Notes: generated by a model not told the origin, from the sequence alone. 64,000 nt of DNA from Castanea sativa (GCF_040712315.1 NC_134018.1:14652835-14716834); one strand, 5' to 3'. Counted from the first letter of the stretch, positions 22,921 to 35,639 are shown. Numbers and translations are program-made.

Positions 22921-23993
22921 TGAAAAATCAGATTTGTATTAAAAACACAAGAGCTGTTTAGACCCCAAATAAAAAATTACGGCTTGATTGGTTTTACTCT
23001 AACTTAAACTAAGTGCGGAATAGAGTAAATGTGAGCGAACAAACAATACAACTACTCTAAGTCATATTCAACAAAACACAATAGTAAAATGAAAGCTAAA
23101 AGATTAGGGAAGAGAGATGCAAACACAAGATAACACACTCATGTGTTATTGAAGAGGAAACAAAAGAACTCGGCGAAAAACCTTTCCGCCGCCCTTCAAG
23201 CGGTAAATCGATCCACTAGACAATAAGTTGGGATACACGAATAGCAAGAGACCCTCAAAGCCTAGTCTACCTAGTGCACCTAAGCCCTCCAAGCTCCTAC
23301 TCCAACAAGGCTTCTCGGAATCATGTCTTGTCTAGCTTTCCGAATCCCGCAATGCACCTGATTTCATCCACCAAAGCTTAGCTTTTTCCAATACTTCCCA
23401 GCAGCACCAAAACCTCACTAGACACTCAGTATGGGTGTGGTAAGTGTTTGGGCTATCAACCTCTCAAGGATTTGGAAATGGAGAGGTAGGAGTAAAGAAA
23501 AATCACAATGGATGGTGTAGAGAATTGTGGGTATGACAATCTCACACTCTCAAGGGTTTGAGGCTAGGGTTTTCTCTCTGAAAAGCTCTCTACTCAATTT
23601 ATGGGTAATGATGTTATATATAGTGTGTATGAAGATGTAGTGGAGCAGATAGGACAAAATAGCAAAACAGACTATTTCAGGGGTATCTCGTGGGAAGGCC
23701 GTACCCGCGAGACACTAGCGAAAACCAGCTATCACCATCTGTCATGACTCTTTTCATTCCAATCATGTGTTGGGCACATGCATCACTTCGCGGGATGGCT
23801 AGTCGCGAGCTACCCGCGAAAACTCCTTTGTCTTCAATAAATGCCTTGAGTCTTCACACTTTCTCTCTCACACAAAAACCCTTACAAATAAATCCCACAT
23901 AAAATACAGGATACAAAAGATTGAGTAAAATTACAATCAAATTTGGAACGGAATTAAAGCCAACACAAAATAATTGTAAATTACAACTTTACA
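22921..23993 (-). mobile_element. LTR, distinct retroelement (family D)
   Basis: 1073 bp reading TGTAAAGTTGTAATTTACAA to AATCTGATTTTTCA on the minus strand, with the primer site right after it, so it is a 5' LTR. It contains the words GCGGGTAGCTCGCGACTAGC and TCCCGCGAAG. It interrupts a family C LTR at GATGGAATT. The 70-codon ORF inside (23690-23902) is LTR sequence. Confidence 0.75.
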
Positions 23994-24577
23994 AATTCCA
24001 TCTTGAGAATATATGTTCCATCAACACTAAATGTTGCTGCCCAACATACTGAGGTGTTAATCGTGACTTTAGATCTCACTCCTGATATATCAAAGCAAGT
24101 TACACCTTATAATCAGGTTCATTATTCTCTCAGGATTAAGAGTTCATGCAAATAGAAGTCGTGAGATTTATTATTCATTTGATAGTTGTTAGGAGAATAA
24201 TAAATCTTACAGCGGTCCAGTTCAATATGTCTTAACTCTTAAAACATATCAATATACCAACTAGAAGTCTCCACTTCCATGATCAAGATAAATTATCTTA
24301 GTTGATATGTTATAGTCTTCGTAGATGAAATGCCCAATTTCATCACCGACTACGAATTATAATTCTGAGTTTACAAAGAACTTGTGATTTATATCTTCTG
24401 TGACTTTTCACATAAATCACATACTATGCATCTCATGGACTATATGATAATGTCCAAATATTCATGATACTATTATTTTAGATAATAATAAAATAACTTT
24501 ATCAATCATAACATTAAGTCATGCATAATATCATACATAGCATCATACAATAGAATTTAAGGGTACACAACCTAACA
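23994..24577 (-). mobile_element. Family C LTR fragment
   Basis: 584 bp in reverse orientation that closely follows the first ~590 bp of the solo LTR at 33216-34628 (for example gtcgtgagatttattattcatt, ccgactacgaattataattctgag, catctcatggactatatgataatg). It begins at the LTR start TGTTAGG (24577) and is broken by family D at 23994. The other half is not found. Confidence 0.75.
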
Positions 24578-25030
24578 GAGCACTCATATCGAGTGCCCTA
24601 AGATTTTGTTGCGAGTCGAAGGTAATGCCTTGGGGAAATTTGCCTGCTGAGCATTAATCAACGTTTGGTACAAGTTTCAAGGAAGTCATGTCAGTAGCAG
24701 GCGGTGGGCCCCATTTGGTCAGGAATATAGAGTAGAAGTTTCCACTAACGTGGGAAAATACCCCCTCATCATGACAACTCCACTAAGAAAAGACTATAAA
24801 TAGGGAGGAGGGGCAAGGTGGTGGGGGTTGGAAAATTTTGGGAAGTGAAATACAAGAGTAGTGAGAAAAAGACTTTACTCGGGGAGAAGGGAATCTTGCT
24901 CGAATTCTAGGGTAGAATCTTGGCTGTTTAGTGAGCATCTCGGCCGAACTAGGAATTAGGGAGTTTAGTGTAAAAGAAACATTAATTCTCTTTGATACAT
25001 AAAGAAGCACGTCTTGGACCTCCCATTGTG
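24578..25030 (+). mobile_element. Probable LTR fragment with TATA box
   Basis: Non-coding DNA with a good TATA box (gactataaatagggagg at about 24792) and a purine-rich transcribed region (gggaatcttgctcgaattctagggtagaatcttgg), typical of a Ty3 LTR. Termini and target duplication were not found. Confidence 0.4.
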
Positions 25031-25329
25031 GGATAAGCCCAACCTAGAGTTCAAATAAATTGGGAGTCTAGGCCTAAAAAGCCCAAGGTTATTGGGAAAG
25101 GATCACCACAAAAACAATTAATCTTTAATCCCAAACCAATCTATCTCTTTTGAAGTATACAAAGTAGGATCATGATCTCTCTTTCTTGAATACCATGTTT
25201 ATCTCAATACATTTATAAATATATACCAAAAAAAAAATACCCATATGAAGATGCTTTGCAAGCAAACAAAATGTCATACTAATCGTCGCTTAACAATGAT
25301 TAATTGAACTGATTAGAAAAACAATTTAC

Positions 25330-25437
25330 TATTGATAATTTATTGAGATTATTTTCTTTGCAAAAACTACAAAATTATCTACCAAAAAAAATGACAAATA
25401 AACAATTATTAGCAAAATCTCTTAATTAAGTTTCTAT
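25330..25437. repeat. Segment duplicated at 31520-31603
   Basis: Both copies run into attattagcaaaatctctta followed by attaagttt. At 31603 the sequence continues into the S-receptor pseudogene; here it continues into a TAA repeat and a Helitron-like terminus. No gene is seen at 25030-25440. Confidence 0.5.
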
Positions 25438-25448
25438 AATAATAATAA

Positions 25449-25480
25449 CTAGTCGCTAACCCATGCAATGCATGGAAAAA
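25449..25480 (-). mobile_element. Helitron-like 3' terminus
   Basis: The minus strand ends in a small hairpin (CCATGC-ATT-GCATGG, 25475-25461), then GTTAGCGA, then CTAG with host T beyond. A hairpin a few bases before CTRR is the standard Helitron 3' end. The same end, diverged, occurs at 35068 and 40313. The body would extend right towards 26.5 kb, which is AT-rich and non-coding; the 5' end was not found. Confidence 0.5.
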
Positions 25481-26511
25481 TTATTGACTTTGAAAGAAAA
25501 TTCAACAATGAGTAAATAGACATTTTGAAAAAAATAATTAATTGAAATTAATCTAAACAAATAATTAACAACCAAAAATATAGTTTTTAATAAGAAAACA
25601 AAAAATCACATGAACCTAAATAAAAAACATTTGAGGTGAAGAATTAAGAATCCCCAAATTCTACTTCAGAACCAAACCAAATTCAACAAATTTATATATA
25701 ACATACCAAATAAAAATTTATCGTTCCTTAGGTTGGAAGACATAGGTTGCATCTTTCATTTTTCTCCAAAAAAAATAGAGATGTTTTATCTGCCATGTAA
25801 AATATAAAAAAATAATTAGTAGAAATTTCAACCCAAAAACCAAACCCACAATTAGTAACGTGAGTCCTATCATAATTTTTGTTTTTATATAGATTATCAA
25901 TGCATGAGTTTGAGTTTGAGTTTGAGGTGAATATCTCATTAATTTGCCTACAGTTATGATCACTTGAAAAAATAAGTTACAATTTAAGAGGGAAAAAAAA
26001 TACTAATACCAATAATGTTAGGCATGCCATGCCTATTATCAATGGCATCCTTTCTTTAATGAAAATTAAAGTCTTAATCATTTTTTTAATATAATATAAT
26101 CCCTCCCATTTCTTAATTTGTTTGCAAAATCCTGGGTTTTTTCTTGCCATATAAAATGCAACCAAAAAACCCAAAAATAAGAAAATAAAAACCATAGAAG
26201 TTTTTATATAGAAAATAGTAATTATTTACACTAAAAAATTTACATTAATCCAGAGCAATAGGTTTTGGATTTTTTTTTTTTTTGAGAATTTGAAAAGCTA
26301 ATTTAGTGTTATAGGCAATAGTTATAATATTTTAACACGTAAAAGAACAACAACAAAAAGGCGTATCAGATGAATAAATTGACTTCGTTAGAGAATGAAG
26401 ACAAATAAATGCACTAGAAAGAACAAATTTCAGAATATATGAATGTAAAAAGAAGAAGAAGGATGTACTAGTTGAAAGGCCATAGAATTTTAATCGAGAT
26501 TGAAGACAACC

Positions 26512-29266
26512 TGTAATACCCCAATTTTGTTTTTATGATTATCACCATATCTTGTCATTTTTTTAATATATAGTTGAGATACTATATGTGTGTGCATAGT
26601 AAGATAGGAGTAGACAATTTTGTGGTGCTTCAAATAGGTGAGAAAATTAAAGTTTTAGTGCATACAATTTGGTGCGGCAATTAAAAAAAAAAAGAAAAAA
26701 AAAAAAGAGGAAGATATTTTATGGGCTTATTGGAGACTAAAGAGATAAGCTCAAGTGGGTTTTAAACTCCAGCCCAGTATCCCACCATGCCCACATCTCT
26801 GATGCGATAAAATATAAGGTGAAGGAAAAGATAAATTAGGGTTTTTATTAGTAGGGTTTGTTAGTAAAGAGTGGATGCCAAAGAAAATTTGAGAGGGAGA
26901 GAGAAAGGTGGTGTGATAGAAGGAGGCAAAATTGTTTAGGGGCACAAGGTTTGACTACAAAATCAAGGTGAAAACCCCATCTTAATATTACTATACTATT
27001 TATAAACCTTGATATATATATATATATATATATATATTTATGGTTTTGATAATGTGGTAAGATTAAGTCATGTCAATTCGATTACAATGGAAAGATGTTT
27101 ATATATTAGTGTTATTCAAATAAAGATATGATGGTTATACTCTTATGTCTATGGTAGTGTTGTAATTTATATTGGGTATCCGTTGAATTTGAGGACTTTG
27201 GGTTTAACAAGAGATGATATATATATATTGGATTAAATTGCTAGCAGTACACGATCTCACTAGGCTGCCCACGGTTAGCATTTTAGAACAAAATCTTCGA
27301 ATTTCAATTTCAAATATGAATATGGCTTTAACGTTTGGGGATTTTATATATTAGGACAACTTTATTGTTTTCTTTGGATGTATATACATATATTATAGGA
27401 TGGCTTTAAGTTGTTTCGTTGGGATATATATAATCTTAGTTTTGGGCCACTGTGTGTAATCCATGAATTAAGTCATGGATCAAGATATTATTCATGGAGA
27501 TGGCCTTCACGTGTTCAGTAGAGTTATATAATTAAATCCTAGGTTGTCCACTATGTGTCTCTAGAACAAGCCATGGATTACAAATCTCTATTCATGTATA
27601 TGGCTCTTACATTTTCATTGGGGTTTTATATTAAATCCTAGGTCAATGATATTTTTGGCTACTGCCTTCCTTATGGCAATATGAGTTTCAATTAATGCAA
27701 GGGAATATTATTGGTTAGAGAAACTTTAATTTAGTGTTAAAAGTGTTATTAGTTCAGCAAAGTATTTTCCTAGTGAGTCAGTTTGTATAATTCGAAAAGT
27801 TTTATATTTTGTGGAGAATATTAAGTAGTTTCCATGATTGATTATAGGTCCTATTTAAGAACATTTTGAGACTATTCGGAGGGTGTTTCAACTGGACTTT
27901 CAGAGTGATTCAAGTGCTGTAAGTAATTATGCATAATATGCACAAGTTTTGTTCATTAGGTTCTTAGAAGTTAAAGATTTTCAAAAGTTATATTTTTTTA
28001 AGCTTACATTTTTAAAAGTTTATCAAAAAGCATTTTCACACTATTGAAAGAGAAATTTTGATTTTTAAATAATGTTTTAAAGAGAAACTTTGAATTCTAA
28101 ATAATGTTTTGAACGTCTGAATCTCATTTAAAAGATGAGTTCTAAACTAAACTATTTTCATAAAACAATTGAGTTTCAAAGTAAGTTTTCTAAAAATGTT
28201 CTTGTTCTTTAAATTTGTTAAAACCAAGTGATTTCAAAGTCATATTCCTTTTCTCCAAATGGTATTTAAAATGTTTCTTTTAATAAATTGAATTTTCAGA
28301 CTTCCTCGACAATTGTAAAAATATTTATTTGACTCCTTAGTTTCTATTCGTTCCCCAAGAGAGTCAAGCATCCTTTGATTTATGTTCTATTCGATATTGT
28401 GATCTTTGATATGCCTCTATATTTGGAATTATTGTTAATATCAAGTAAATTATTATATTTTGTATAAACTTTGCTTTTGTGATATGTGACTCAAAATAAG
28501 TGTTTTTAGAATTGATCAGATATTTGTGTAAATCCGCTCATAGGATTGTATGTGAGAATATGTGTTGATCCCTCACCAGCAGGGGTTAGATGTTGGTATC
28601 CACTCACAGGATTGTATGTGAGAATATGTGATGTGTATATGTGACATTGTGCTCTGATCAATTTTATGCATGTGTTTTCTAATGATTGTGAGATGTGATT
28701 ATATATGTATTAAGTGATTCATTATATGTTTTGGAATAATTATTTTGATATAATTGAATGAGTTTGTGAAAAATCAAAATACTCGTGCTTTGCTTGACTC
28801 TATTTTGTTGTATATTCTGTATAATTACTTACTAGATGTGTGGCTCACCCCATCAATTACTATTTTCAGATTAAAGTGTAGTTTGGAATATAGAACCCTT
28901 GGATCGCTTTGTAAGGTGCAAGGTAGAGCGTGGAAGTTGTAGGCGACTTCAATATTACTTGAAAACTCATAGAATTTTAGTTACCTTTGTTTTGGTAATT
29001 CACGTTTTATATAGTGGAGATTGTTTCCAATTTGTGGAGTAATTTAAAAGATTATTAGTTATTTTTGCATTTCCGCTTTAGACTTCACAGTATTTTGGAG
29101 ATTATTTTAAATTGTGGATTTTAGTTATTGTAAGAGATTTATTAGTAGCATTGTTTATTTGGAGTTTATTGAACTATATTTAAATAAATTATTTTTATTA
29201 AGCTAGGTAAGGTTAGCAAGTTAGTCATGCATCTAAATTCATGTTTCATGGATTTGGGTTGTGACA
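26512..29266 (+). mobile_element. Large solo LTR, Ty3 (Tekay/Del-like)
   Basis: 2755 bp from TGTAATACCCCAATTTTG to GGATTTGGGTTGTGACA. These end sequences are characteristic of large chromovirus LTRs. The flanks CAACC (26507-26511) and TAACC (29267-29271) fit a 5-bp target duplication with one mutation. It contains a (TA)n tract at about 27010-27038 and a duplicated phrase ggattgtatgtgagaatatg at about 28540 and 28610. No internal coding region is present. The ORF at 28754-28942 is LTR sequence. Confidence 0.65.
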
Positions 29267-29539
29267 TAACCAATCTAAGAAGCACTTGGAATGCTCCTAA
29301 TAATAGAAAAAATATAATAGAAAAATAGGTTACCTCAAAAGAACAATGCATGACTATAGCAATTGAAATTTTTGAAGACAATTTCATATATTGCAAAACA
29401 TGAACCCAAAATTTAGATGTTAAAATTTCTAAAAAGCCAAAAAAGAGAGTAAAGAATCAATGCCTAGAAATTATTGAAAAAAAAAAAACATATGACTACA
29501 TAATAGAAACAAAAATATAATATTGCAAAAATTGAATCA

Positions 29540-30085
29540 AAAAACATATGTACCAAGAGTGTAAACTTCAACACCCAACTTGTAGAGTGGTTTTTCATCA
29601 ACACTTTTGCCTAAGAAAATTGCAACAACAACAATGTCGTATGTGTTCTTTGGACGATCAAACCAGAATCCATATTTTCTACTGCCTAGCTTAGGAGAGG
29701 CTGTAGATGGTGGCAATGGTAGATCTATCATCATAACTTTTTGAAAGGCAAAGCAAACCATTGCGACAATCCTCTAGGTAACATGTCACTGATTTTGTGA
29801 ACTTTGCAACTAAATTTAAGTTAGCGTTCAAGAAGACCCCAACATCTATAACTGTTACATTTATTGGTTTTTTGTTTTGGGTGTGATGATCGAGAAGTAG
29901 AATTTTGGGTTCTTCAACACATCAAGAATGGTGCATGTAAGCAAGGTGTGGATCATCAATGATATTCTGCCATTGTTGAGAGACGGGCCTGAATTTGAGA
30001 AGTGACTTGATGGGTAGTTATGAAAAGATTTCAAAGAGGACATCTGAGGGAAACTTCACCACGCTTGTTTACCATGAAGTCGGTG
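29540..30085 (-). pseudogene. F-box protein pseudogene
   Basis: Translation of the minus strand from about 30085 gives KFPSDVLFEIF, a stop, then LPIKSLLKFRPVSQQWQNII and DDPHLAYMHHS: a near-complete F-box, the module that binds SKP1 in SCF ubiquitin ligases. After a degenerate stretch, 29761-29540 gives KYGFWFDRPKNTYDIVVVAI and PLYKLGVEVYTLGTYVF, matching the F-box-associated domain pattern (GFGFD...NDYKVV...VEVYSL). Stops and frameshifts separate the parts and the C-terminus is missing. The order and spacing fit a compressed F-box/FBA gene. I see no flanking gene that it belongs with. Confidence 0.75.
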
Positions 30086-30451
30086 CAAAAGCCTAGAAAT
30101 AGCAACCCTAAAGTTCCTCAAAAAAAGAAAAAAAAGAAATAACAACCTTAACATTCACAACAGTCAGGAAAACGATTATGAAGACTGCTTTGTGGTTTGG
30201 TGCGGTGACTATGGTTTTGATGAGTGAGCATGAGTCTATTGTGTGGTAGTACTCAATTTAATTCTTAATAAACCCTAATAGTGATGTAGTGACTAGAGAA
30301 TTAGAGAAGGAGATAAGGAAGAGTCCAAAACAAAATAGAAAAATGTAGGAGAGAGGAGGTGTTTGCGTTTGAATACATCTTAAAATGTCCTAAACCAAAT
30401 TAAAAAATATAAATAAAAAATGCTGATGTGGAAAATTGTGGGAGCTTCAGA

Positions 30452-31140
30452 TAGGAATGGCAACGGGTTTGGTTTAGGTTGGGTTTTTTGATACCCAACC
30501 CATGGGCCCGGACCCTGCCCAATTATTAAACAATTTTTTTTTGTAGGGCCCAGACCCTCCCTGCGGGCCCCGTCCAGCCACTTTTGCCGCCTATTCAGAG
30601 GCCCAATCCAATCCAATCTTAAAAAAAAAATTACAATCACAAACTGTTTAGATCACAAACATAAACAGAAATACAAATCACGCCCATAAAAAAAGAAAAG
30701 AAAAAAGAAATACAAATCACAAACAGAAAATATTTTCAATCTTCAATATGATATTGTTTCATTTCAGATACAATTTATAATTTTTTTTTAAAGAGAGGAC
30801 AAAACAATGGATATACATGATTTCAAGAACGGTTCTAGAGACTTCAGGTGTGGATGTGTGGATATTTATAGAGACAGTAATTTCGGTGGCGTCTATGGAT
30901 TATGGTAGCGAGTTGAGGCAATGAAGAGATGGGATCGTTGAGAGGCTCTATGCTGCGACGACGCCGTTTTAGTCTCGCTGTCAGATTTGCGATGAAGATG
31001 ATGGTGTAACGCCGGTAATGAATCGAAGACTATGACGGCGGCGATGAGAGATGAAGACGGCAAAAAGGATTTGGATTTATATTGTGGTTTTTTTGAAGAT
31101 CAGCAAAAGTAGGTGGCCGGGGGCAGTGTGCGAGAGCCTC

Positions 31141-31178
<38 letters not shown>

Positions 31179-31459
31179 GCGGCTAAGAGGTGAGGGTGAG
31201 GGTTAGTGTTTGGGAAATGAAATATGATAGGAGAAAGAGAGTATTTATATACAGGGTTTTGTTTAAAAAAATATTATATACGCATACGGGTCAGGTTCGG
31301 GCCAGGTATGCATAAAACCTGGACCCGTTCCGGGTTTTTTTTTTTTTTTTTTTTTAAATCCATATCCGAACCTATTATTTATTGAATCGGGTAAAATTCA
31401 GCCTATTAGGGTCGGGCTAGGCCGGGTACCCGCGGGTCGGGCTTTTATTACCATCCTTA
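30452..31459. mobile_element. Non-autonomous hAT element
   Basis: 1008 bp with ends TAGGAATGGCAACGGGT and (reverse complement of the right end) TAAGGATGGTAATAAAAGCCC, flanked by GCTTCAGA (30444-30451) and ACTTCAGA (31460-31467), an 8-bp duplication with one mismatch. Subterminal GGGCCC/CGGGTC-rich repeats are typical of this plant hAT group. The interior has a (GA)n tract (about 31145-31175) and no transposase. A related one-ended fragment lies at 39618-39790. Confidence 0.75.
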
Positions 31460-31478
31460 ACTTCAGAGGCTTCGGTTT

Positions 31479-31479
<1 letters not shown>

Positions 31480-31518
<39 letters not shown>
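31480..31518. repeat. (TAA)n microsatellite
   Basis: About 39 bp of TAA/ATA repeats immediately right of the hAT element. Confidence 0.9.
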
Positions 31519-31519
<1 letters not shown>

Positions 31520-31603
31520 CCAATTGCTACTAAAACTTCAAAATTGTCCACCCAAAAATATTACAAATAAAAATTATTAGCAAAATCTCTTAATTAAGTT
31601 TCC

Positions 31604-32069
31604 ATACAAACTTCATCCCTCGTAGCCACGTTTGAGAAGGATAGTCAAAGCTTTGCCACAAATCTTTTCTCTTAATACTCTTTTCCTGAATCTAAAAGCT
31701 ATAGTATTGGATTCCTGGCCTCTTTTGTTTGATTTGCCGACCAAGCAAGAGTCGCATTCTGGCTGAGAAGGGTAAGACTACCTGAACTGTTTACCATCAA
31801 CAAGCCAGACTAGTCTGGGACTGGAATGCTCCGGTTTGCTACCTAAACAACCGTTGTAACTGGGATTTTCTTTTACCAAATTCCCATCCGTTAGTGAAAT
31901 TACCTTGACTGAAGAACCCCAGGAGAAAGCCTCCATCTTTAGAGACCAAGGTAATGTGGTTATTGTCACTGAGGGATTGGGATTTAGTAATGCTATCAAC
32001 AACTTCCGAGAATACAATGTAGAAAAGAAGCAAGCTGGAATGCAAAAGCACAGAAACTAAGAAGTCCAT
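31604..32069 (-). pseudogene. S-receptor-like exon 1 fragment, second copy
   Basis: Start codon at 32069 (MDFLVSVLLHSSLLLF), then DSITKSQSLSD, TLVSKDGGFLLGFFSQG and, after frameshifts, remnants of the B-lectin domain up to the AGMKLG-equivalent region at about 31610. It is clearly homologous to 9745-10234 and equally oriented, but keeps only the first ~450 bp of exon 1. The rest of the ectodomain, transmembrane and kinase exons are gone on this side. The signal peptide frame is open for 76 codons. Confidence 0.85.
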
Positions 32070-32191
32070 TACTTTCTGTTCTTAGAGCTCTTAACCAACA
32101 AGAAAAGTGAAACCCATTATTCTGAGCAAAGACTATAGCATAGAAGGCCATGCATTCACTCAAGCTAGATGTTCTTTGAAAATTCTACATT

Positions 32192-32350
32192 TATTCGTTT
32201 GGATTGAGGGGGAAGGGGGGAGAGTAGAGTAAAGTAGATTTGATCTAAAATTTGTCTATTTTTAGCCAGTTTTACTCTACTCTTTTCCACTCATCCTCCT
32301 CCTTCCCTCCACTCTCCCTCCTTTCCCCCTCTATCCAAACTTGCCCTTAG
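32192..32350. mobile_element. Short TIR MITE (same family as 4990)
   Basis: Inverted ends GTTTGGATTGAGGGGGAA and (reverse complement) GTTTGGATAGAGGGGGAA with purine-rich GGAGAGTAGA arms. The paralogous flank near 10365 reads straight through (tacattttgttgtga), giving an empty site. Confidence 0.7.
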
Positions 32351-32379
32351 TTGTGATAAAAAATTACTGCATTACACCC

Positions 32380-32836
32380 CATGAAGCACAGGTGCGGGTG
32401 CGGATATAGGTGTGAGACTTGACAATTTTTGAAAAAGTAGGGTGTGAGTGTGGCTGGATGAGGCGATTAAAAATTATTAAAAATATTTTTATTTATATTT
32501 TCTATATATTGCTAAGCATACTTTTTATATAATTGTAAATATATACAAATTTAAGAATAATAGTAGATAATAACTAAAACATAATATTTATAAATTAGAA
32601 TACAACCCACAAGTTTATTTTTATTATTTTTTTAACATGTATTTAGGCCATGATTTCGGCCAGTTTTGGCCGATTTCGATTGGTTTCGGCTGATTTTGAC
32701 GCGAATCTGCCGGAATTGGCGTGTATTAGCTCAATTAAAAAAAAAAAAAAAAAGGCTGAATCGGCATGTTAGAGGAGCGTCGTTGTGAGTCCGGTACGGG
32801 TGTGGCAGCCTTGGAGCCGCACCTGGGCCTTCTAGG
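32380..32836. mobile_element. hAT-like MITE, family GGTGCGG
   Basis: 457 bp flanked by TTACACCC (32372-32379 and 32837-32844). Inverted ends: CATGAAGCACAGGTGCGG and CCTAGAAGGCCCAGGTGCGG. The paralogue at about 10395 has a single ttacacccttttgcag, an empty site. The interior skeleton (caatttttgaaaaa, then AT-rich aattaaa) recalls the GACACGG family at 10459, so the two are probably related. Confidence 0.8.
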
Positions 32837-33215
32837 TTACACCCTTTTGCAGATGTCACATTTATTGTAGTTTTTCTTGGTCCCGACAATATATGCACTA
32901 TGATGTGAATGGAATGGATAGGTGAGCACTAGGATTTTGAAATTATAGAGCAAGATTCACGAATATCCTTTGATTGAAACGGATAAGGAAATGTGGCTAG
33001 TCACACATTCAAATGGGAGCTATATTTTTGTCTTGATATTTTACTTTCGTATTGAATGGGAGCTGCAAGTTGGTCTAGTAGGAACATTGACTAGGTGTCA
33101 AGCTTGGTCCAGGCTTATAGACAATTGACTGAGAGACTTGAAATGGAAAAGAAATGTACATTGTGCAAAAAAATCTCATCTCCAAATTCCATCCTTTGCT
33201 TCTCTATGATGGAAT

Positions 33216-34628
33216 TGTTAGGATTAGTGTCCTTAAATCCAATTGTATGATGCTATGTATGTTATTATGTATGACTTAATGTTGTGATTAATAAAGTTGT
33301 TTTATTATTATCTAAAATAATGGTAACATGAATATTGGGACATTATCATATAGTCTATGAGATGCATAGTATGTGATTTATGTGAAAAGTCACAGAAGAT
33401 ATAAATCACAAGTTCTTTGTAAACTCAGAATTTTAGTTCGTAGTCGGTGATGAAATTGGGCATTTCATTTGCGAAGATTATAACATATCAACTAAGATGA
33501 TTTGTCTTGATCATGGAAATTGAGATTTCTAGTTGGTATATTGACATGTTTTAAGAGTTAAGATATATTGAACTGGACCGCTGTAAAATTTATTATTCTT
33601 CTAATGATTGTCAAATGAATAATAAACTCACGACTTATATTTGCATGAACTTTTGATCCTGAGAGAATAATAGACTTGATCATGAGGTGTAGGTTGGTTT
33701 GATATATTAGGAGTGAGATCTAGAGTTACGGTCAAAATCTCAGTATGTTGGGCAACCACATTTAATGTTAATGGAACATATATTCTCTAGATGGAATTCA
33801 TAGTCTCTTAACGGAGATACAAAATATTCTCTTGAGATAAGTTTAATGGGTTCGTTATTTAGAATGTTAGGCCTAACTACTTTAGTAAATTGTTGCTAGA
33901 GTATATATTTATGAAATTGGATTTCATAAATATATGATGAATAACTTAAGAGATTAAGCTGAGTACTCAAGGATAAAATGTAGTAATTTACAAAGTAGCA
34001 GTCTACATTTATGACTTTGTGTTACTATGAATATTTTATGAAGGAGTTGCATGTATAATAAAGTCTTGGGATATAATTTATAAATAAGGCCTAGAGTGCA
34101 ACTATATTTATATAATGGTATTAAATATAGTCAATGGTAACCTTGAACTTGTCAAGAGTTGATAGAAAAGCCTAAGGCCCATTGGAGCTAATGTTTTATT
34201 GGTCCCTTTTGGTCCCACTCCAAGCCGCACACTTAAGCCCAATTGGAAAGGCCGAAAATGCTAGCCCAATTAGATAATCATTTAGATACAAAGGGAGAAA
34301 ACGTACAAAATTTTCTGTAGAAAATTATAAGAACACTATTGTGAAGTGGTGTATGTAAGTGTTAGACACTTTGACATTCTCTCTTTGTAAACTGATTGAG
34401 AGACCACATATCTTGAGCATTAGTGGAATTGGAGTGAAGATTGAAAGTTTTTCCAAGTGCTTCTGCTTCGATTTTGAAATTCACCGCTCCAAGGTATACT
34501 CTCTTATTCTCAAATTCTGAAACTTATATAGTGCATGTTAACTTTTATGAATGAAGTAGATTCGTTATTTTTTCCGCTGCGTATGTTTTGTATGTGATAC
34601 AAACATGCAAACATGTTACTTTCCATCA
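33216..34628 (+). mobile_element. Solo LTR, family C
   Basis: 1413 bp, TGTTAGGATTAGTG to TTACTTTCCATCA, with a 5-bp duplication GGAAT (33211-33215, 34629-34633). The unoccupied paralogous site near 11900 has a single GGAATTTGTTCCC. A partial reverse copy is at 23994-24577. No coding content. Confidence 0.9.
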
Positions 34629-35067
34629 GGAATTTGTTCCCAAGCTCTCAAGAATATACCACAGTTTATTGAGTAGAAAATTTCTTTCTAGTTTTCCCAC
34701 CATGGCTGTTCTATGCCCTTTGCAAATTCCCTCTAAACTTAATGGTTACCAATTGACAAGTACGGGTGGGGACCTTGATCGACAATTGACTTATAGGGAG
34801 CTTTCATCTGGGAAAAGATCACCACCAGCTACTGACTACTTATGCCTGTGTGGCTGTTATCCTTCGCTGGTTAAGAATTTCTACATTTCAAGAAAGATCA
34901 AGGATTTTTCCTGAGCCAGCTGTCCAAACGTCACATTATGGTAAAAATGTTTCTGATTCTGTGTCCGACTCATATAAGCCACAAATTGGCAATGTCATAA
35001 TGTTTCTGATTGTGTTTCCTTTTATAAGCTACAAATTGGAACTGATGACATTACAATTAGATAAAAA

Positions 35068-35100
35068 TTAGTCGCTAACCCATGCAAAGCAATGGATAGT
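35068..35100 (-). mobile_element. Helitron-like 3' terminus (second copy)
   Basis: The minus strand reads an imperfect hairpin (CCATTGC/GCATGG), GTTAGCGA, then CTAA, matching the CTRR end rule. Similar to 25449 and 40313. The body would extend right over AT-rich DNA to perhaps 35.6 kb; its 5' end was not identified. Confidence 0.4.
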
Positions 35101-35639
35101 TAAATAAAATTAAATATATATTTTTTCTTAATGGGATAGTGACTTCAAAATGAATGAAAATAAGTAATTTAGTTCAATATATGTATATATATGTGTTTGT
35201 GTGGGTTTAATAAATTTGATCAAAAATACAAACTTCATCTCACCATACTACAATAGCAATACCACTTGAGAATACACTTTCATCATCATATATAATTATG
35301 CAAGAAATACAATTAGAGAAAGATTATTAATCAAGCCCTTGCAATTCATATAAACGTAATAAATTTAAAACAAATTGTTGACTACACTAAAGATAATGGT
35401 TTCTTTTAAAGGAATTTACATGCATGCTTGGAAAAAACATCATACCAAACCATCCTTCTTAGAGTAACACAATTCAGATAAATAGACAAAGTCGTAGGAA
35501 GAACAAGTAAAAAAGAGCCGCAAGAGCCATATTGGATATCCAGATGAAAACCACAAAATAAGATTAAAATAAACTATAGTTATGCATCTCAATCTTGAAG
35601 TTTTGTTTTGTTTGTTTTTCATCCCTTTGCGGAATTGCA

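Noticed and set aside
28754..28942. 62-codon ORF
   Set aside because: Inside the large Ty3-type solo LTR.
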